64,000 bases of DNA from Methylopumilus sp947499625 (GTDB lineage Bacteria; Pseudomonadota; Gammaproteobacteria; Burkholderiales; Methylophilaceae), in assembly GCA_965234475.1 (NCBI GenBank), contig OZ248397.1, forward strand, positions 868,001 to 932,000, written 5' to 3'. The position numbers and the translations under genes were made by a program. Position 1 is the first letter of the stretch. Each line of letters opens with the position of its first letter. The notes below the pieces were generated by a model. It ran no database searches and had not been told where the DNA came from. It was given only the letters and a program-made list of their open reading frames with translations. This document shows, piece after piece, positions 30,546-39,670 of the stretch.

Positions 30546-30621
30546 TGGTGGAGGATGACGGGATCGAACCGACGACCCCCTGCTTGCAAAGCAGGTGCTC
30601 TCCCAGCTGAGCTAATCCCCC
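30546..30621 (-). tRNA. tRNA-Ala (anticodon TGC)
   Basis: 76 nt including CCA. Acceptor stem GGGGGAT/ATCCTCC with one G-U pair, anticodon loop TTTGCAA, T-loop TTCGATC. It is in the normal place in the 16S-23S spacer, downstream of tRNA-Ile. Confidence 0.97.
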
Positions 30622-30646
30622 ATGTTTCGGAAAAAAAGATTAAATC

Positions 30647-30723
30647 TGGTGGGTCTGGTTGGGCTCGAACCAACGACCCCCGCCTTATCAAGACGGTGCT
30701 CTAACCAGCTGAGCTACAGACCC
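30647..30723 (-). tRNA. tRNA-Ile (anticodon GAT)
   Basis: 77 nt including CCA. Acceptor stem GGGTCTG/CAGACCC, anticodon loop TTGATAA, T-loop TTCGAGC. It is the first tRNA of the spacer after 16S and lies 25 nt before tRNA-Ala. Confidence 0.97.
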
Positions 30724-30801
30724 CTATAAAACGGGCCAATGATTCTTTGATAATGCCTAACAACTGATAAGTGTGAATGCTTGATAGTTCAAGACGTTCT
30801 C

Positions 30802-32347
<1,546 letters not shown>

Positions 32348-32364
32348 ATCCAAAACTATTACTT

Positions 32365-32386
32365 GATCCTTCAATAAAGAAGGATC
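32365..32386. other. Perfect hairpin just upstream of 16S
   Basis: GATCCTTC and GAAGGATC form an 8-bp stem around AATAAA, about 20 nt ahead of the mature 16S 5' end. It is probably part of the leader RNA structure used in processing. Confidence 0.6.
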
Positions 32387-32500
32387 GGTATATTGCATTT
32401 GCTTTATTAAATCTCAAATTCATTGAAAAGGTTATTAGCTCATAAATGAACTAAATGTCTTGTCATAAATTTAAAAAGTGTAAAGCACTTATATTTTGAG

Positions 32501-32544
32501 ATCCTTATGACGAGCAAAGTTTGACCTTTGTAAGCCATAAGGAT
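32501..32544. other. Stem-loop in the rRNA leader
   Basis: ATCCTTATG (32501-32509) pairs with CATAAGGAT (32536-32544). An inner stem CAAAG/CTTTG is at 32515-32519 and 32526-32530, separated by a 5+5 nt internal loop. It lies between boxA and 16S, in a position suited to leader folding or RNase III processing. Confidence 0.55.
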
Positions 32545-32586
32545 TTGTCTTAAAACTATAAGCACCCACACTTATCAGTTGTCTAT

Positions 32587-32598
32587 TTGTTAAAGAAC
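32587..32598 (-). promoter_or_regulatory. boxA antitermination element in the 16S leader
   Basis: The minus strand reads GTTCTTTAACAA, identical to the spacer copy. It begins 13 nt downstream of the tRNA-fMet 3' end, so the tRNA precedes the antitermination signal. Confidence 0.8.
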
Positions 32599-32610
32599 GG
32601 TATTTGATCT

Positions 32611-32687
32611 TGGTTGCGGGGACAGGATTTGAACCTGTGACCTTCGGGTTATGAGCCCGACGAGCTGCCAGACTGCTCCACCCCGCG
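32611..32687 (-). tRNA. Initiator tRNA-fMet (anticodon CAT)
   Basis: 77 nt including CCA. The 5' end CGCGGGG faces CCCCGCA, leaving the C1-A72 mismatch that marks initiator tRNA. The anticodon stem has the three G-C pairs (CGGG/CCCG) next to loop CTCATAA. It sits on the rRNA operon strand, between the strong promoter at 32720-32749 and boxA, so it is probably cotranscribed with the rRNAs. Confidence 0.97.
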
Positions 32688-32719
32688 ATCGATCTGCGTA
32701 CATGACGCAGAGAGGTGAG

Positions 32720-32749
32720 ACTATAGCACCTTTTTTGAAGGGCTGTCAA
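32720..32749 (-). promoter_or_regulatory. Strong sigma-70 promoter of tRNA-fMet and the rRNA operon
   Basis: On the minus strand TTGACA (32749-32744) and TATAGT (32725-32720) are 18 nt apart. The expected start is about 25 nt ahead of tRNA-fMet. No equally good promoter is visible between the tRNA and 16S, so it probably drives the whole operon. The -35 element lies in the loop and 3' arm of a hairpin that follows htpG. Confidence 0.75.
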
Positions 32750-32762
32750 ACATTAACAGCCC
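32740..32762. terminator. Hairpin downstream of htpG overlapping the rRNA promoter
   Basis: GGGCTGT (32740-32746) pairs with ACAGCCC (32756-32762) around a 9-nt loop, 11 nt after the htpG stop. No U-run follows on the htpG strand, so it may be a weak terminator or an mRNA 3'-end stabiliser. Confidence 0.5.
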
Positions 32763-32773
32763 CAAACTATAGG

Positions 32774-34669
32774 CTATTCGACTAAGAATTGATTAATCTT
32801 CTTGACAAAAGCAACCGGGTCTTTGAGCTGACCGCCCTCAGAAATCAAGGCTTGATCAAAAATCACTTCTGCAAAATCATTGAAACGCCCACTGTCAGTA
32901 GTGTTTTCAAGTTTCTGAATTAATTTATGCGATGGATTAATTTCTAAAATCGGTTTTGTGTCCGGTGTTTTTTGACCTGCCGCTTTGAGTAGACGCTCTA
33001 GATTGCCTGATAAATCATGCTCTCCAGCCACCAAGCATGCCGGTGAATCGGTTAAGCGATGTGTTACTTTTACTTCTTTTACTTTATCACCCAATGCTTT
33101 TTGAATTTTTTCAATGAGTGATTTTGCATCTTTCTCGATTTTCTTTTTCTCTTCTTTTTCTTTTTCGTCTTCTAACTTTCCTAAGTCAAGATCACCCTTG
33201 GCAATGGATTGTAATTTCTTACTTTCAAATTCATTGAAAGTGGAAAGTAGCCATTCATCCACGCGATCGCTCAGCAATAAAACTTCAATACTCTTCTTCT
33301 TAAAAATTTCTAAGTGCGGACTGTGCTTTGCTGCCTCATAGGAGTCAGCTGTGATGAAGTAGATGGCTTCTTGTCCGTCTTTCATACGAGACATATAATC
33401 TTTTAAAGACACCACTTGTGCATCTGTTTCTTCGTGCGTTGAATTAAAGCGAAAAAGTTTTGCAATTTTTTCTCTATTTGCAAAATCTTCGCTGTGTCCT
33501 TCTTTCATGACCACACCAAATTCTTTCCAGAAATTTTTATAGTCATCTGGTTTTTTCTCACTCATATCTTCTAAAAGATCGAGGACTTTTTTAGTGGAGC
33601 CTGCACGAATCGCTTCAACTTCTTTGCTATCTTGTAAAATTTCTCGTGAGACATTTAAAGGAAGATCGGCACTATCAATCACACCCTTAATAAAGCGTAA
33701 ATAATTAGGCATGAGTTTTTCTGACGCTTCCATAATGAAGATACGCTTGACGTACAACTTCACACTATGATGGCGTTCGCGATCAAATAAATCGAAAGGG
33801 GCTTTAGCTGGTATATAAAGGAGTGAGATATATTCTTGCTTACCTTCAATGCGATTATGTGAATAAGTAAGAGGCGGTTCTTGATCGTAAGAAAGATTTT
33901 TATAAAAATCTTGATACTCTTCTTCTTTAATATCATTTTTATTTCGAGCCCATAATGCTGATGCCGCATTGACTGTTTCATCTTCATCAGTCGGGACTTC
34001 TTCACCATCTTTCCACTCAGATTTTTTCATGACGATAGGAAGTGTGATGTGATCTGAATATTTTTTAATGATGCTCTTCAGTGTCCAGTCACTTAAGAAT
34101 TCGTCTTCGTCTTTTTTAAGATGTAGGATGATATCAGTGCCACGGGCGTCTTTTTCAACTTCACTAATTGTGTATTCACCTTCCCCTTTAGATTCCCATT
34201 GAATAGCTTCTTTGCTACCTGCGCGTCTCGTAATCACAGTGACGAGGTCCGCAATAATGAATGAAGAATAAAAGCCCACACCAAACTGGCCAATTAAATT
34301 AGCGTCTTTGGCTTCGTCCCCTGTTAAGTTATTTAAGAATTCTTTGGTACCTGATCTTGCAATCGTTCCGATATTGCTAATGACTTCATCTCGATTCATG
34401 CCAATACCGTTATCTGAGATAGTTAAGGTGCGTGCCTTTTTATCAAAACTTAATCTAATTTTTAATTCAGAATCTTTTTCATATAGGCTGGCGTCTTTAA
34501 GGGCTTCGAAGCGTAATTTATCTGAAGCATCGCTTGCATTTGAAATGAGTTCGCGAATCACGATCTCTTTATTACTATATAAAGAGTGAATCATGAGATG
34601 GAGCAATTGTTTAACTTCAGCTTGGAAGACTAATTTTTCAGATGCATTTTCTTTTGTTGCCATGTTCAA
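32774..34669 (-). CDS. htpG: Molecular chaperone HtpG (Hsp90)
   Basis: 631 aa. The N-terminal GHKL ATPase domain shows ELISNASDASDKLRFEAL (near residue 35), DNGIGM (near 87) and the lid motif GQFGVGFYSSF (near 127). Middle and C-terminal dimerisation domains follow. It assists folding of client proteins during heat stress in the cytoplasm. The start is either the first ATG (MNMATKENASEK) or the ATG two codons further (MATKENASEK). An AAAAGG stretch precedes it. It is transcribed from an RpoH-type promoter at 34702-34730. Confidence 0.97.
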   Translation of the reverse strand: MNMATKENASEKLVFQAEVKQLLHLMIHSLYSNKEIVIRELISNASDASDKLRFEALKDASLYEKDSELKIRLSFDKKARTLTISDNGIGMNRDEVISNIGTIARSGTKEFLNNLTGDEAKDANLIGQFGVGFYSSFIIADLVTVITRRAGSKEAIQWESKGEGEYTISEVEKDARGTDIILHLKKDEDEFLSDWTLKSIIKKYSDHITLPIVMKKSEWKDGEEVPTDEDETVNAASALWARNKNDIKEEEYQDFYKNLSYDQEPPLTYSHNRIEGKQEYISLLYIPAKAPFDLFDRERHHSVKLYVKRIFIMEASEKLMPNYLRFIKGVIDSADLPLNVSREILQDSKEVEAIRAGSTKKVLDLLEDMSEKKPDDYKNFWKEFGVVMKEGHSEDFANREKIAKLFRFNSTHEETDAQVVSLKDYMSRMKDGQEAIYFITADSYEAAKHSPHLEIFKKKSIEVLLLSDRVDEWLLSTFNEFESKKLQSIAKGDLDLGKLEDEKEKEEKKKIEKDAKSLIEKIQKALGDKVKEVKVTHRLTDSPACLVAGEHDLSGNLERLLKAAGQKTPDTKPILEINPSHKLIQKLENTTDSGRFNDFAEVIFDQALISEGGQLKDPVAFVKKINQFLVE

Positions 34670-34701
34670 TTACCTTTTAAAAAAATATTGGGATGAACTT
34701 A

Positions 34702-34730
34702 CAATGGGGGTTGAGTCATGAAATTTCAAG
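34702..34730 (-). promoter_or_regulatory. Heat-shock (sigma-32) promoter of htpG
   Basis: The minus strand reads CTTGAAA (34730-34724), 14 nt, then CCCCATTG (34709-34702). The RpoH consensus is CTTGAAA-N11-16-CCCCATnT, so the -35 is perfect and the -10 differs only at its last base. The start codon follows about 33 nt downstream of the -10. Confidence 0.85.
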
Positions 34731-34738
34731 AGCTCTTT

Positions 34739-35488
34739 TTAGAGTAATTTCTTTAAAGCGACTGATGCTGCCATAAAACCAAAGGTAGCTGTGACCATCA
34801 CACTTGAGCCATATCCACCACAATGAAGACCTGTGAGCGCCTCATCTGCTTCACATGCTTCCTCAGGTTTTTTCATGATCTCATCCGTGAAGATAACGTC
34901 AATGCCTACTTTTTGCGACTCTTTTAATTGCAGTGCTTTTTTTACGTCATGCCGAATTTTGGCTGTGAGCCTATCGCCATGCGTTGAACTTAAATCAGCT
35001 ATCTTTATAAATGAAGGATCTATACGCCCGCCGGCACCGCCGGTCATGACCAGTGGGATTTTTTCATTTAAAGCATGAAGTGCCACACTTGTTTTAATGC
35101 CTGCCTGATCAATTGCATCAATCACGACATTAAAATTTTTCTTAATGAGTTTTTCTACATTTTCATTTGAAATAAAGTCATCCACAAGATGGACCTGACA
35201 CATGGGGTTAATTTCTAGAATTCTTTCTTTCATAGCTAGTACTTTAGATTTTCCAAGCGTATGACTTAGCGCATGAATTTGTCGATTGATATTCGATTCG
35301 GCAATATGATCTAAATCAATGAGCGTGAGATGACCTACGGCACTTCGCGCTAATGCCTCAGCAGCCCATGATCCAACACCACCAATACCAATGACGCAAA
35401 CGTGTGCTTTCTGAAAAAGATCTAAAGCTTTTTTTCCATAAAGTCTTTCGACCCCACTAAAGCGCCGATTGAAATCGATGTCTTCCAT
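34739..35488 (-). CDS. tcdA: tRNA threonylcarbamoyladenosine dehydratase
   Basis: 249 aa E1-like (ThiF/MoeB family) protein. The nucleotide-binding motif is VIGIGGVGSWAAEALARS (about residues 33-50). LIDLDHIAESNINRQ (about 57-71) and DAIDQAGIKTSVAL (about 120-133) match TcdA/CsdL. The enzyme cyclises t6A37 to ct6A37 in tRNA using ATP. It is the last gene of the long lepA-tcdA group, 7 nt after acpS, and its stop falls just beyond the htpG promoter. Confidence 0.93.
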   Translation of the reverse strand: MEDIDFNRRFSGVERLYGKKALDLFQKAHVCVIGIGGVGSWAAEALARSAVGHLTLIDLDHIAESNINRQIHALSHTLGKSKVLAMKERILEINPMCQVHLVDDFISNENVEKLIKKNFNVVIDAIDQAGIKTSVALHALNEKIPLVMTGGAGGRIDPSFIKIADLSSTHGDRLTAKIRHDVKKALQLKESQKVGIDVIFTDEIMKKPEEACEADEALTGLHCGGYGSSVMVTATFGFMAASVALKKLL

Positions 35489-35495
35489 TTAATTT

Positions 35496-35873
35496 TTAAG
35501 TTTCGAGAACAACAAAGGCAGTCGCAATATTCTTTTCATCTGAAATAGAAATATGCTGACTTAAGATTTTTTTTTGTTTTAAATAATCTTTTAGCTCTTC
35601 ATCAAATTCTAGAATAGGCTTTCCTAAATCATCATGGCCTACGATGATGTTTTGAAAACGAACTGGCGATCTAAAACCGGTGCCTAAGGCCTTAGCAAAA
35701 GCTTCTTTAGCAGCAAAGCGTTTCGCTAAGAAGCGAGATTGGGTCGATGATTTTAGGTAACTTTCGAATTCGGAGTCACTTAAAATACGACGAGCAAAAG
35801 TATCACCAAATTTTTTGATGGATTCATAAATGCGTGAAACTTCAACAACGTCAGTACCAATACCAAATATCAT
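35496..35873 (-). CDS. acpS: Holo-[acyl-carrier-protein] synthase
   Basis: 125 aa, standard AcpS length. The N-terminal IFGIGTDVVEVSRI holds the conserved magnesium-binding aspartate (Asp8). RFLAKRFAAKEAFAKALGTG (about 48-67) carries the second metal ligand and the CoA-binding lysine. It transfers phosphopantetheine from CoA to acyl carrier protein. The pdxJ-acpS order is widely conserved in proteobacteria. Confidence 0.96.
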   Translation of the reverse strand: MIFGIGTDVVEVSRIYESIKKFGDTFARRILSDSEFESYLKSSTQSRFLAKRFAAKEAFAKALGTGFRSPVRFQNIIVGHDDLGKPILEFDEELKDYLKQKKILSQHISISDEKNIATAFVVLET

Positions 35874-35895
35874 AATAAGGTTATCTTTGTAAACA

Positions 35896-36621
35896 TTACA
35901 TCGAATAAGAACGTAATAATAATTTCATTTCACGAATCGCGTTATCCCATCCTACAAATAATGCATGCGCCACAATCGCGTGACCAATATTAAGCTCTTC
36001 AATGCCAGGAATTTCTGCAATTAAGTTCACATTATGATAATGAAGCCCATGACCAGCATTCACAATAAGCCCTAATGACAAGGCATGTGCTGCAGCTTCT
36101 TTGACACGTTTTAATTCTTTCTGCTTTGCCACTTCATTTTCTGCATCTGCATAACGACCCGTATGAATTTCAATTACGGGCGCGCCCATCTTTTTCGCTA
36201 AATCAATATCTCTTAAATCAGGTGCAATAAAAAGCGATACACGACTACCTTGCTGGGTCAGTGTTTGCGTTGCACGGTGAAGGTGATCATAGGATTCTTT
36301 TACATTTAATCCGCCTTCCGTTGTTCGCTCTTCTCGCCTCTCGGGCACGATGCAAACGTCTTGTGGTTTCACACGGGATGCAATCGCAATCATTTCATCA
36401 GTGGCTGCTAGCTCTAAATTCATTTTTGTTTGCAGCAAGGGTCGAATGGCAAAAATGTCTTCATCTTGCATATGACGACGGTCTTCGCGAAGATGGAGTG
36501 TAATGCTATCTGCACCCGCTTGCTCAGCACGAAGTGCTGCCTCGACAACGCTTGGATACTTGGTGCCACGCGCTTGTCGTAGGGTCGCTACATGATCAAT
36601 ATTAATACCGAGCTTTAACAT
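35896..36621 (-). CDS. pdxJ: Pyridoxine 5'-phosphate synthase
   Basis: 241 aa TIM-barrel enzyme. LGINIDHVATLRQARGTKYP at the N-terminus, ADSITLHLREDRRHMQDED near 35-52 and the catalytic-loop segment VPERREERTTEGGL near 93 are diagnostic. It condenses 1-deoxyxylulose 5-phosphate with 3-amino-2-oxopropyl phosphate in the last ring-forming step of vitamin B6 synthesis. It lies 8 nt after recO and 22 nt before acpS. Confidence 0.97.
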   Translation of the reverse strand: MLKLGINIDHVATLRQARGTKYPSVVEAALRAEQAGADSITLHLREDRRHMQDEDIFAIRPLLQTKMNLELAATDEMIAIASRVKPQDVCIVPERREERTTEGGLNVKESYDHLHRATQTLTQQGSRVSLFIAPDLRDIDLAKKMGAPVIEIHTGRYADAENEVAKQKELKRVKEAAAHALSLGLIVNAGHGLHYHNVNLIAEIPGIEELNIGHAIVAHALFVGWDNAIREMKLLLRSYSM

Positions 36622-36629
36622 AAAATATC

Positions 36630-37346
36630 TTATCCTTGTAAATCGACAAAGAGTTGTTTCGAATGTAGTGGTTTATCGCCTAAATAAAAACCTAATAAAT
36701 AACGCATCAATTGCTTACTTTGTTGTTGTGTTTCTTTGTCGATATATTGGTCACTTGCCATATCAAGCAAAGTCTTACCTAAGACTTTAATGCCGTGATC
36801 GGTCTTCATTAAATCACACGCCCCATATTCAGCCTCATAGCGATATATTTTATCAGGGATAATTGGATTTGAATCTTCATCATGATCTAAAGTGACTGCA
36901 TAGCCTAAGGCTTGTAAAAGTTTGAGTTCAAAACGCCGTAATGTAATAGTGAGCTCACGGCCTTCACTTAAAGCCAAGATAGTTTCGTGATAAAAATGAA
37001 AGAGGTTTGCGTGGGGCTCGTCTCTTGGCAATAGACGCATCATCAATTCATTAAGATAAAACCCGCACATTAATGCGTCACCCTCTAAAATAGTGAGCTT
37101 CTCGCACCACTCTAATCCATTTAAACTTTTAAGTTCCGATTTGCCTGACCAATTTGCAAGTAAAACCTGAAAAGATTGAAGCATGCCACGAATGGATGAT
37201 CTTGGACGCCGGGCACCTTTAGCCACCACTGGAATACGGCCAAACTTTTCAGTGAAAACTTCTGCGATTAAACTTGTCTCTTTGAAAGGGTAAGTGTGCA
37301 AGATATACACACGCTGATTTTCTTGACGATGATTGGGAGTCGCCAT
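36630..37346 (-). CDS. recO: DNA repair protein RecO
   Basis: 238 aa. The N-terminal OB fold (about 10-85: QRVYILHTYPFKETSLIAEVFTEKFGRIPVVAKGARRPRS) and the following helical domain (NELMMRLLPRDEPHANLFHFY) match RecO. The zinc-binding cysteines of some RecO proteins are not obvious here, as in E. coli. It loads RecA onto gaps together with RecR. It sits in the rnc-era-recO-pdxJ order common to gammaproteobacteria and betaproteobacteria. Confidence 0.95.
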   Translation of the reverse strand: MATPNHRQENQRVYILHTYPFKETSLIAEVFTEKFGRIPVVAKGARRPRSSIRGMLQSFQVLLANWSGKSELKSLNGLEWCEKLTILEGDALMCGFYLNELMMRLLPRDEPHANLFHFYHETILALSEGRELTITLRRFELKLLQALGYAVTLDHDEDSNPIIPDKIYRYEAEYGACDLMKTDHGIKVLGKTLLDMASDQYIDKETQQQSKQLMRYLLGFYLGDKPLHSKQLFVDLQG

Positions 37347-37354
37347 TTAAAAAA

Positions 37355-38245
37355 TTAAAGGCCTAATGATTTTAAAACACGCTGATCTGTCGACCAGCCA
37401 CTTTTTACTTTAACCCAAGTCTCAAGCCATACCTTCCCACCAAAAAGCTCTTCCATGTCTTGTCTAGACTCGGTTGAAATTTGTTTTAATTTCTCACCGT
37501 CTTTGCCAATCAACATAGGCTTCTGACTATCTTTATCAACAATAATGGCGGCAAAAATGCGGCGTAATTTACCTTCAACTTCAAATTTTTCAATTTCAAC
37601 CGCAATGGAATAAGGTACTTCTTGGCCCGTGAGACGAAAAATTTTTTCTCGAATAATTTCGGACGCAAGAAATCTTTCACTCTTATCGGTAATCTCGTCT
37701 TCACCATAGATAAAAGGTTGTTCCGGTAAAAAATCTCGAACAGTGGACAACAAATGATCTAGATGTTTGTTTTTTTTAGCAGACACAGGCACCATTGCTT
37801 TGAAGTTGTAAGACTCGCTCATGGTTTTGATCTGTTCTAAAAGTGTATTCTTGTCTTTCATTAAATCTACTTTATTCATGACTAAAATCGTCGGGCGATC
37901 TTTAGGAATGAGTTTCATGACCGCTTGATCTTCTTCTGTCATGCCACGAGACTCAATCACAAAAAGAACAACATCCACATCACTTAATACTTGGTGTACG
38001 GTTTTATTTAAACCCTTATTCATGAGGTTCAAATGCTTAAGCTGAAATCCTGGGGTATCAATAAAAAGAAACTGGGTGTCATCTATGGTTTGGATACCTA
38101 ATAATTGATAGCGTGTGGTCTGTGCTTTTTTGGAAGTGATACTGATCTTACTACCTACCAAATAATTTAGAAGTGTCGACTTGCCTACATTAGGTCGACC
38201 AACAATTGCAATCGTCCCACAACGTGTAATCTTATGTTCACTCAT
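37355..38245 (-). CDS. era: GTPase Era
   Basis: 296 aa. G1 is GRPNVGKSTLLN (about 16-27), G3 is DTPGFQ (near 63), and G4 is MNKVDL (near 124). The C-terminal KH domain contains the KPMLIGKDGEKLKQI GxxG loop near 243. Era binds the 3' end of 16S rRNA and supports 30S maturation. It overlaps the 3' end of rnc by 8 nt, giving tight coupling of two rRNA-maturation genes. Confidence 0.98.
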   Translation of the reverse strand: MSEHKITRCGTIAIVGRPNVGKSTLLNYLVGSKISITSKKAQTTRYQLLGIQTIDDTQFLFIDTPGFQLKHLNLMNKGLNKTVHQVLSDVDVVLFVIESRGMTEEDQAVMKLIPKDRPTILVMNKVDLMKDKNTLLEQIKTMSESYNFKAMVPVSAKKNKHLDHLLSTVRDFLPEQPFIYGEDEITDKSERFLASEIIREKIFRLTGQEVPYSIAVEIEKFEVEGKLRRIFAAIIVDKDSQKPMLIGKDGEKLKQISTESRQDMEELFGGKVWLETWVKVKSGWSTDQRVLKSLGL

Positions 38246-38927
38246 TAACTATCTCCAACATAAGTTGATAAGCTTTCGATGCAGCCTCTTGTTCTGCAAT
38301 ACGTCGGCTATTACCTACCCCTTGCGTTTTAATATTCGACTTCTTAATGATGCACTCAATGGTAAATTTTTGACTGTGTGCTTCTCCTTCAATAGAGACT
38401 ACTGAATAAATAGGGAGATCACTCTTCTTACTTTGTAATAATTCTTGCAGCAAAGTTTTTGGATCTTTTTGAATAAGTGTAGGATCAATTTCATTTAACT
38501 GGACTTCAAAAAACCGAAGGACAAATTGATGTGTAGGTTCTAAACCGCCATCTAAATAAATCGCACCAATGATAGATTCAAAGGTGTCCGCTAAAATAGA
38601 CGGGCGTCGCCACCCTGCACTTTTTAATTCGCCCTCACCCAATCTTATAAAGTCACCTAAACCAATTGATGTTGCAATACCACTCAATGAACTTTCTTTA
38701 ACAAGTTGCGCACGTAAGCGGCTCAAATCACCTTCATCAATGCGTGGAAATCTTTTATAAAGCTCTTCAGCGATGAGGAAACTTAAGACGCTGTCGCCCA
38801 AGAATTCGAGACGCTCATTGTGTTGCGCTGAAAAACTGCGATGTGTGAGAGCCATGACCATAGAAGGAGAATCATTAAACGTGTAATGAATGATCCGACT
38901 TAACGAGGCTTGACGCTCTTTATCCAT
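38238..38927 (-). CDS. rnc: Ribonuclease III
   Basis: 229 aa. The signature NERLEFLGDSVLSFLIAE (about 36-53) contains the catalytic Glu and Asp. DTFESIIGAIYLDGG (about 113-127) holds the second metal-binding pair. The C-terminal double-stranded-RNA-binding domain (about 152-225) is present. It cuts double-stranded RNA, including rRNA precursor stems. Its start overlaps the lepB stop by one base. Confidence 0.98.
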   Translation of the reverse strand: MDKERQASLSRIIHYTFNDSPSMVMALTHRSFSAQHNERLEFLGDSVLSFLIAEELYKRFPRIDEGDLSRLRAQLVKESSLSGIATSIGLGDFIRLGEGELKSAGWRRPSILADTFESIIGAIYLDGGLEPTHQFVLRFFEVQLNEIDPTLIQKDPKTLLQELLQSKKSDLPIYSVVSIEGEAHSQKFTIECIIKKSNIKTQGVGNSRRIAEQEAASKAYQLMLEIVNE

Positions 38928-39670
38928 TAATGAATGATGGTACCAATACGTTTATATTCGCCGAAGTTAAACCAAATAAAAAAGGCACGTCCTACTAAGT
39001 TATGTTCAGGCACAAAACCCCATACACGGCTATCAGCACTATTGTCTCGATTATCCCCAAACGCTAAGTAATGTCCCTTAGGTACTTCAAATTTAAAATT
39101 ATCTCCGGGTAAATCATGAATCAAAATGGAATGATTCGCATGACCTAGCACCTCTTGAAATTCCTTTGCTTCAACCTGATGAATTTCATTCATGACGTAT
39201 GGGTATTTATCAACAAATGTCTGGTCTATTTTTTTATCATTAATATAAAGTGTTTTACTTTTATATTCAATCACATCCCCTGGAAGCCCTACCACACGCT
39301 TGATATAATCGATCGATGGTTTAGGCGGGTAGTGAAACACAAACACATCACCATGCTTTGGCTTATCTACTTCTATCATCGTGTAGTTCAAAATAGGTAC
39401 ACGAATACCATAACTAAATTTACTTACTAAAATAAAGTCGCCTGCTAAAAGTGTTGGCATCATCGAACCTGAAGGAATCTTAAAAGGCTCTGCAATGAAT
39501 GAGCGAATAAAGAACACTAATAAAATCACAGGGAAAAAACTTTTTGAATATTCAACAAGGATAGGATCTTTTACATTCGCTGCTCTTTTTTTGCTTAAGA
39601 CAAAAATATCGAGCAACCAAATAAGTCCTGTTATTGTTAAGACTATGACCATCACTAAAGCAAAAATCAT
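38927..39670 (-). CDS. lepB: Signal peptidase I
   Basis: 247 aa. Two N-terminal membrane segments (about 2-24 and 46-64) precede the periplasmic catalytic domain. The nucleophile serine lies in IPSGSMMPTL (near residue 73) and the general-base lysine in YIKRVVGLPGD (near 125). The family box GDNRDNSADSR is near 200. It removes signal peptides from exported proteins at the inner membrane. The ATG overlaps the lepA stop by 4 nt. Confidence 0.96.
   Translation of the reverse strand: MIFALVMVIVLTITGLIWLLDIFVLSKKRAANVKDPILVEYSKSFFPVILLVFFIRSFIAEPFKIPSGSMMPTLLAGDFILVSKFSYGIRVPILNYTMIEVDKPKHGDVFVFHYPPKPSIDYIKRVVGLPGDVIEYKSKTLYINDKKIDQTFVDKYPYVMNEIHQVEAKEFQEVLGHANHSILIHDLPGDNFKFEVPKGHYLAFGDNRDNSADSRVWGFVPEHNLVGRAFFIWFNFGEYKRIGTIIH

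Noticed and set aside
32489..32749. 86-codon minus-strand frame over tRNA-fMet and the rRNA leader
   Set aside because: It is a translation of the tRNA and promoter region.
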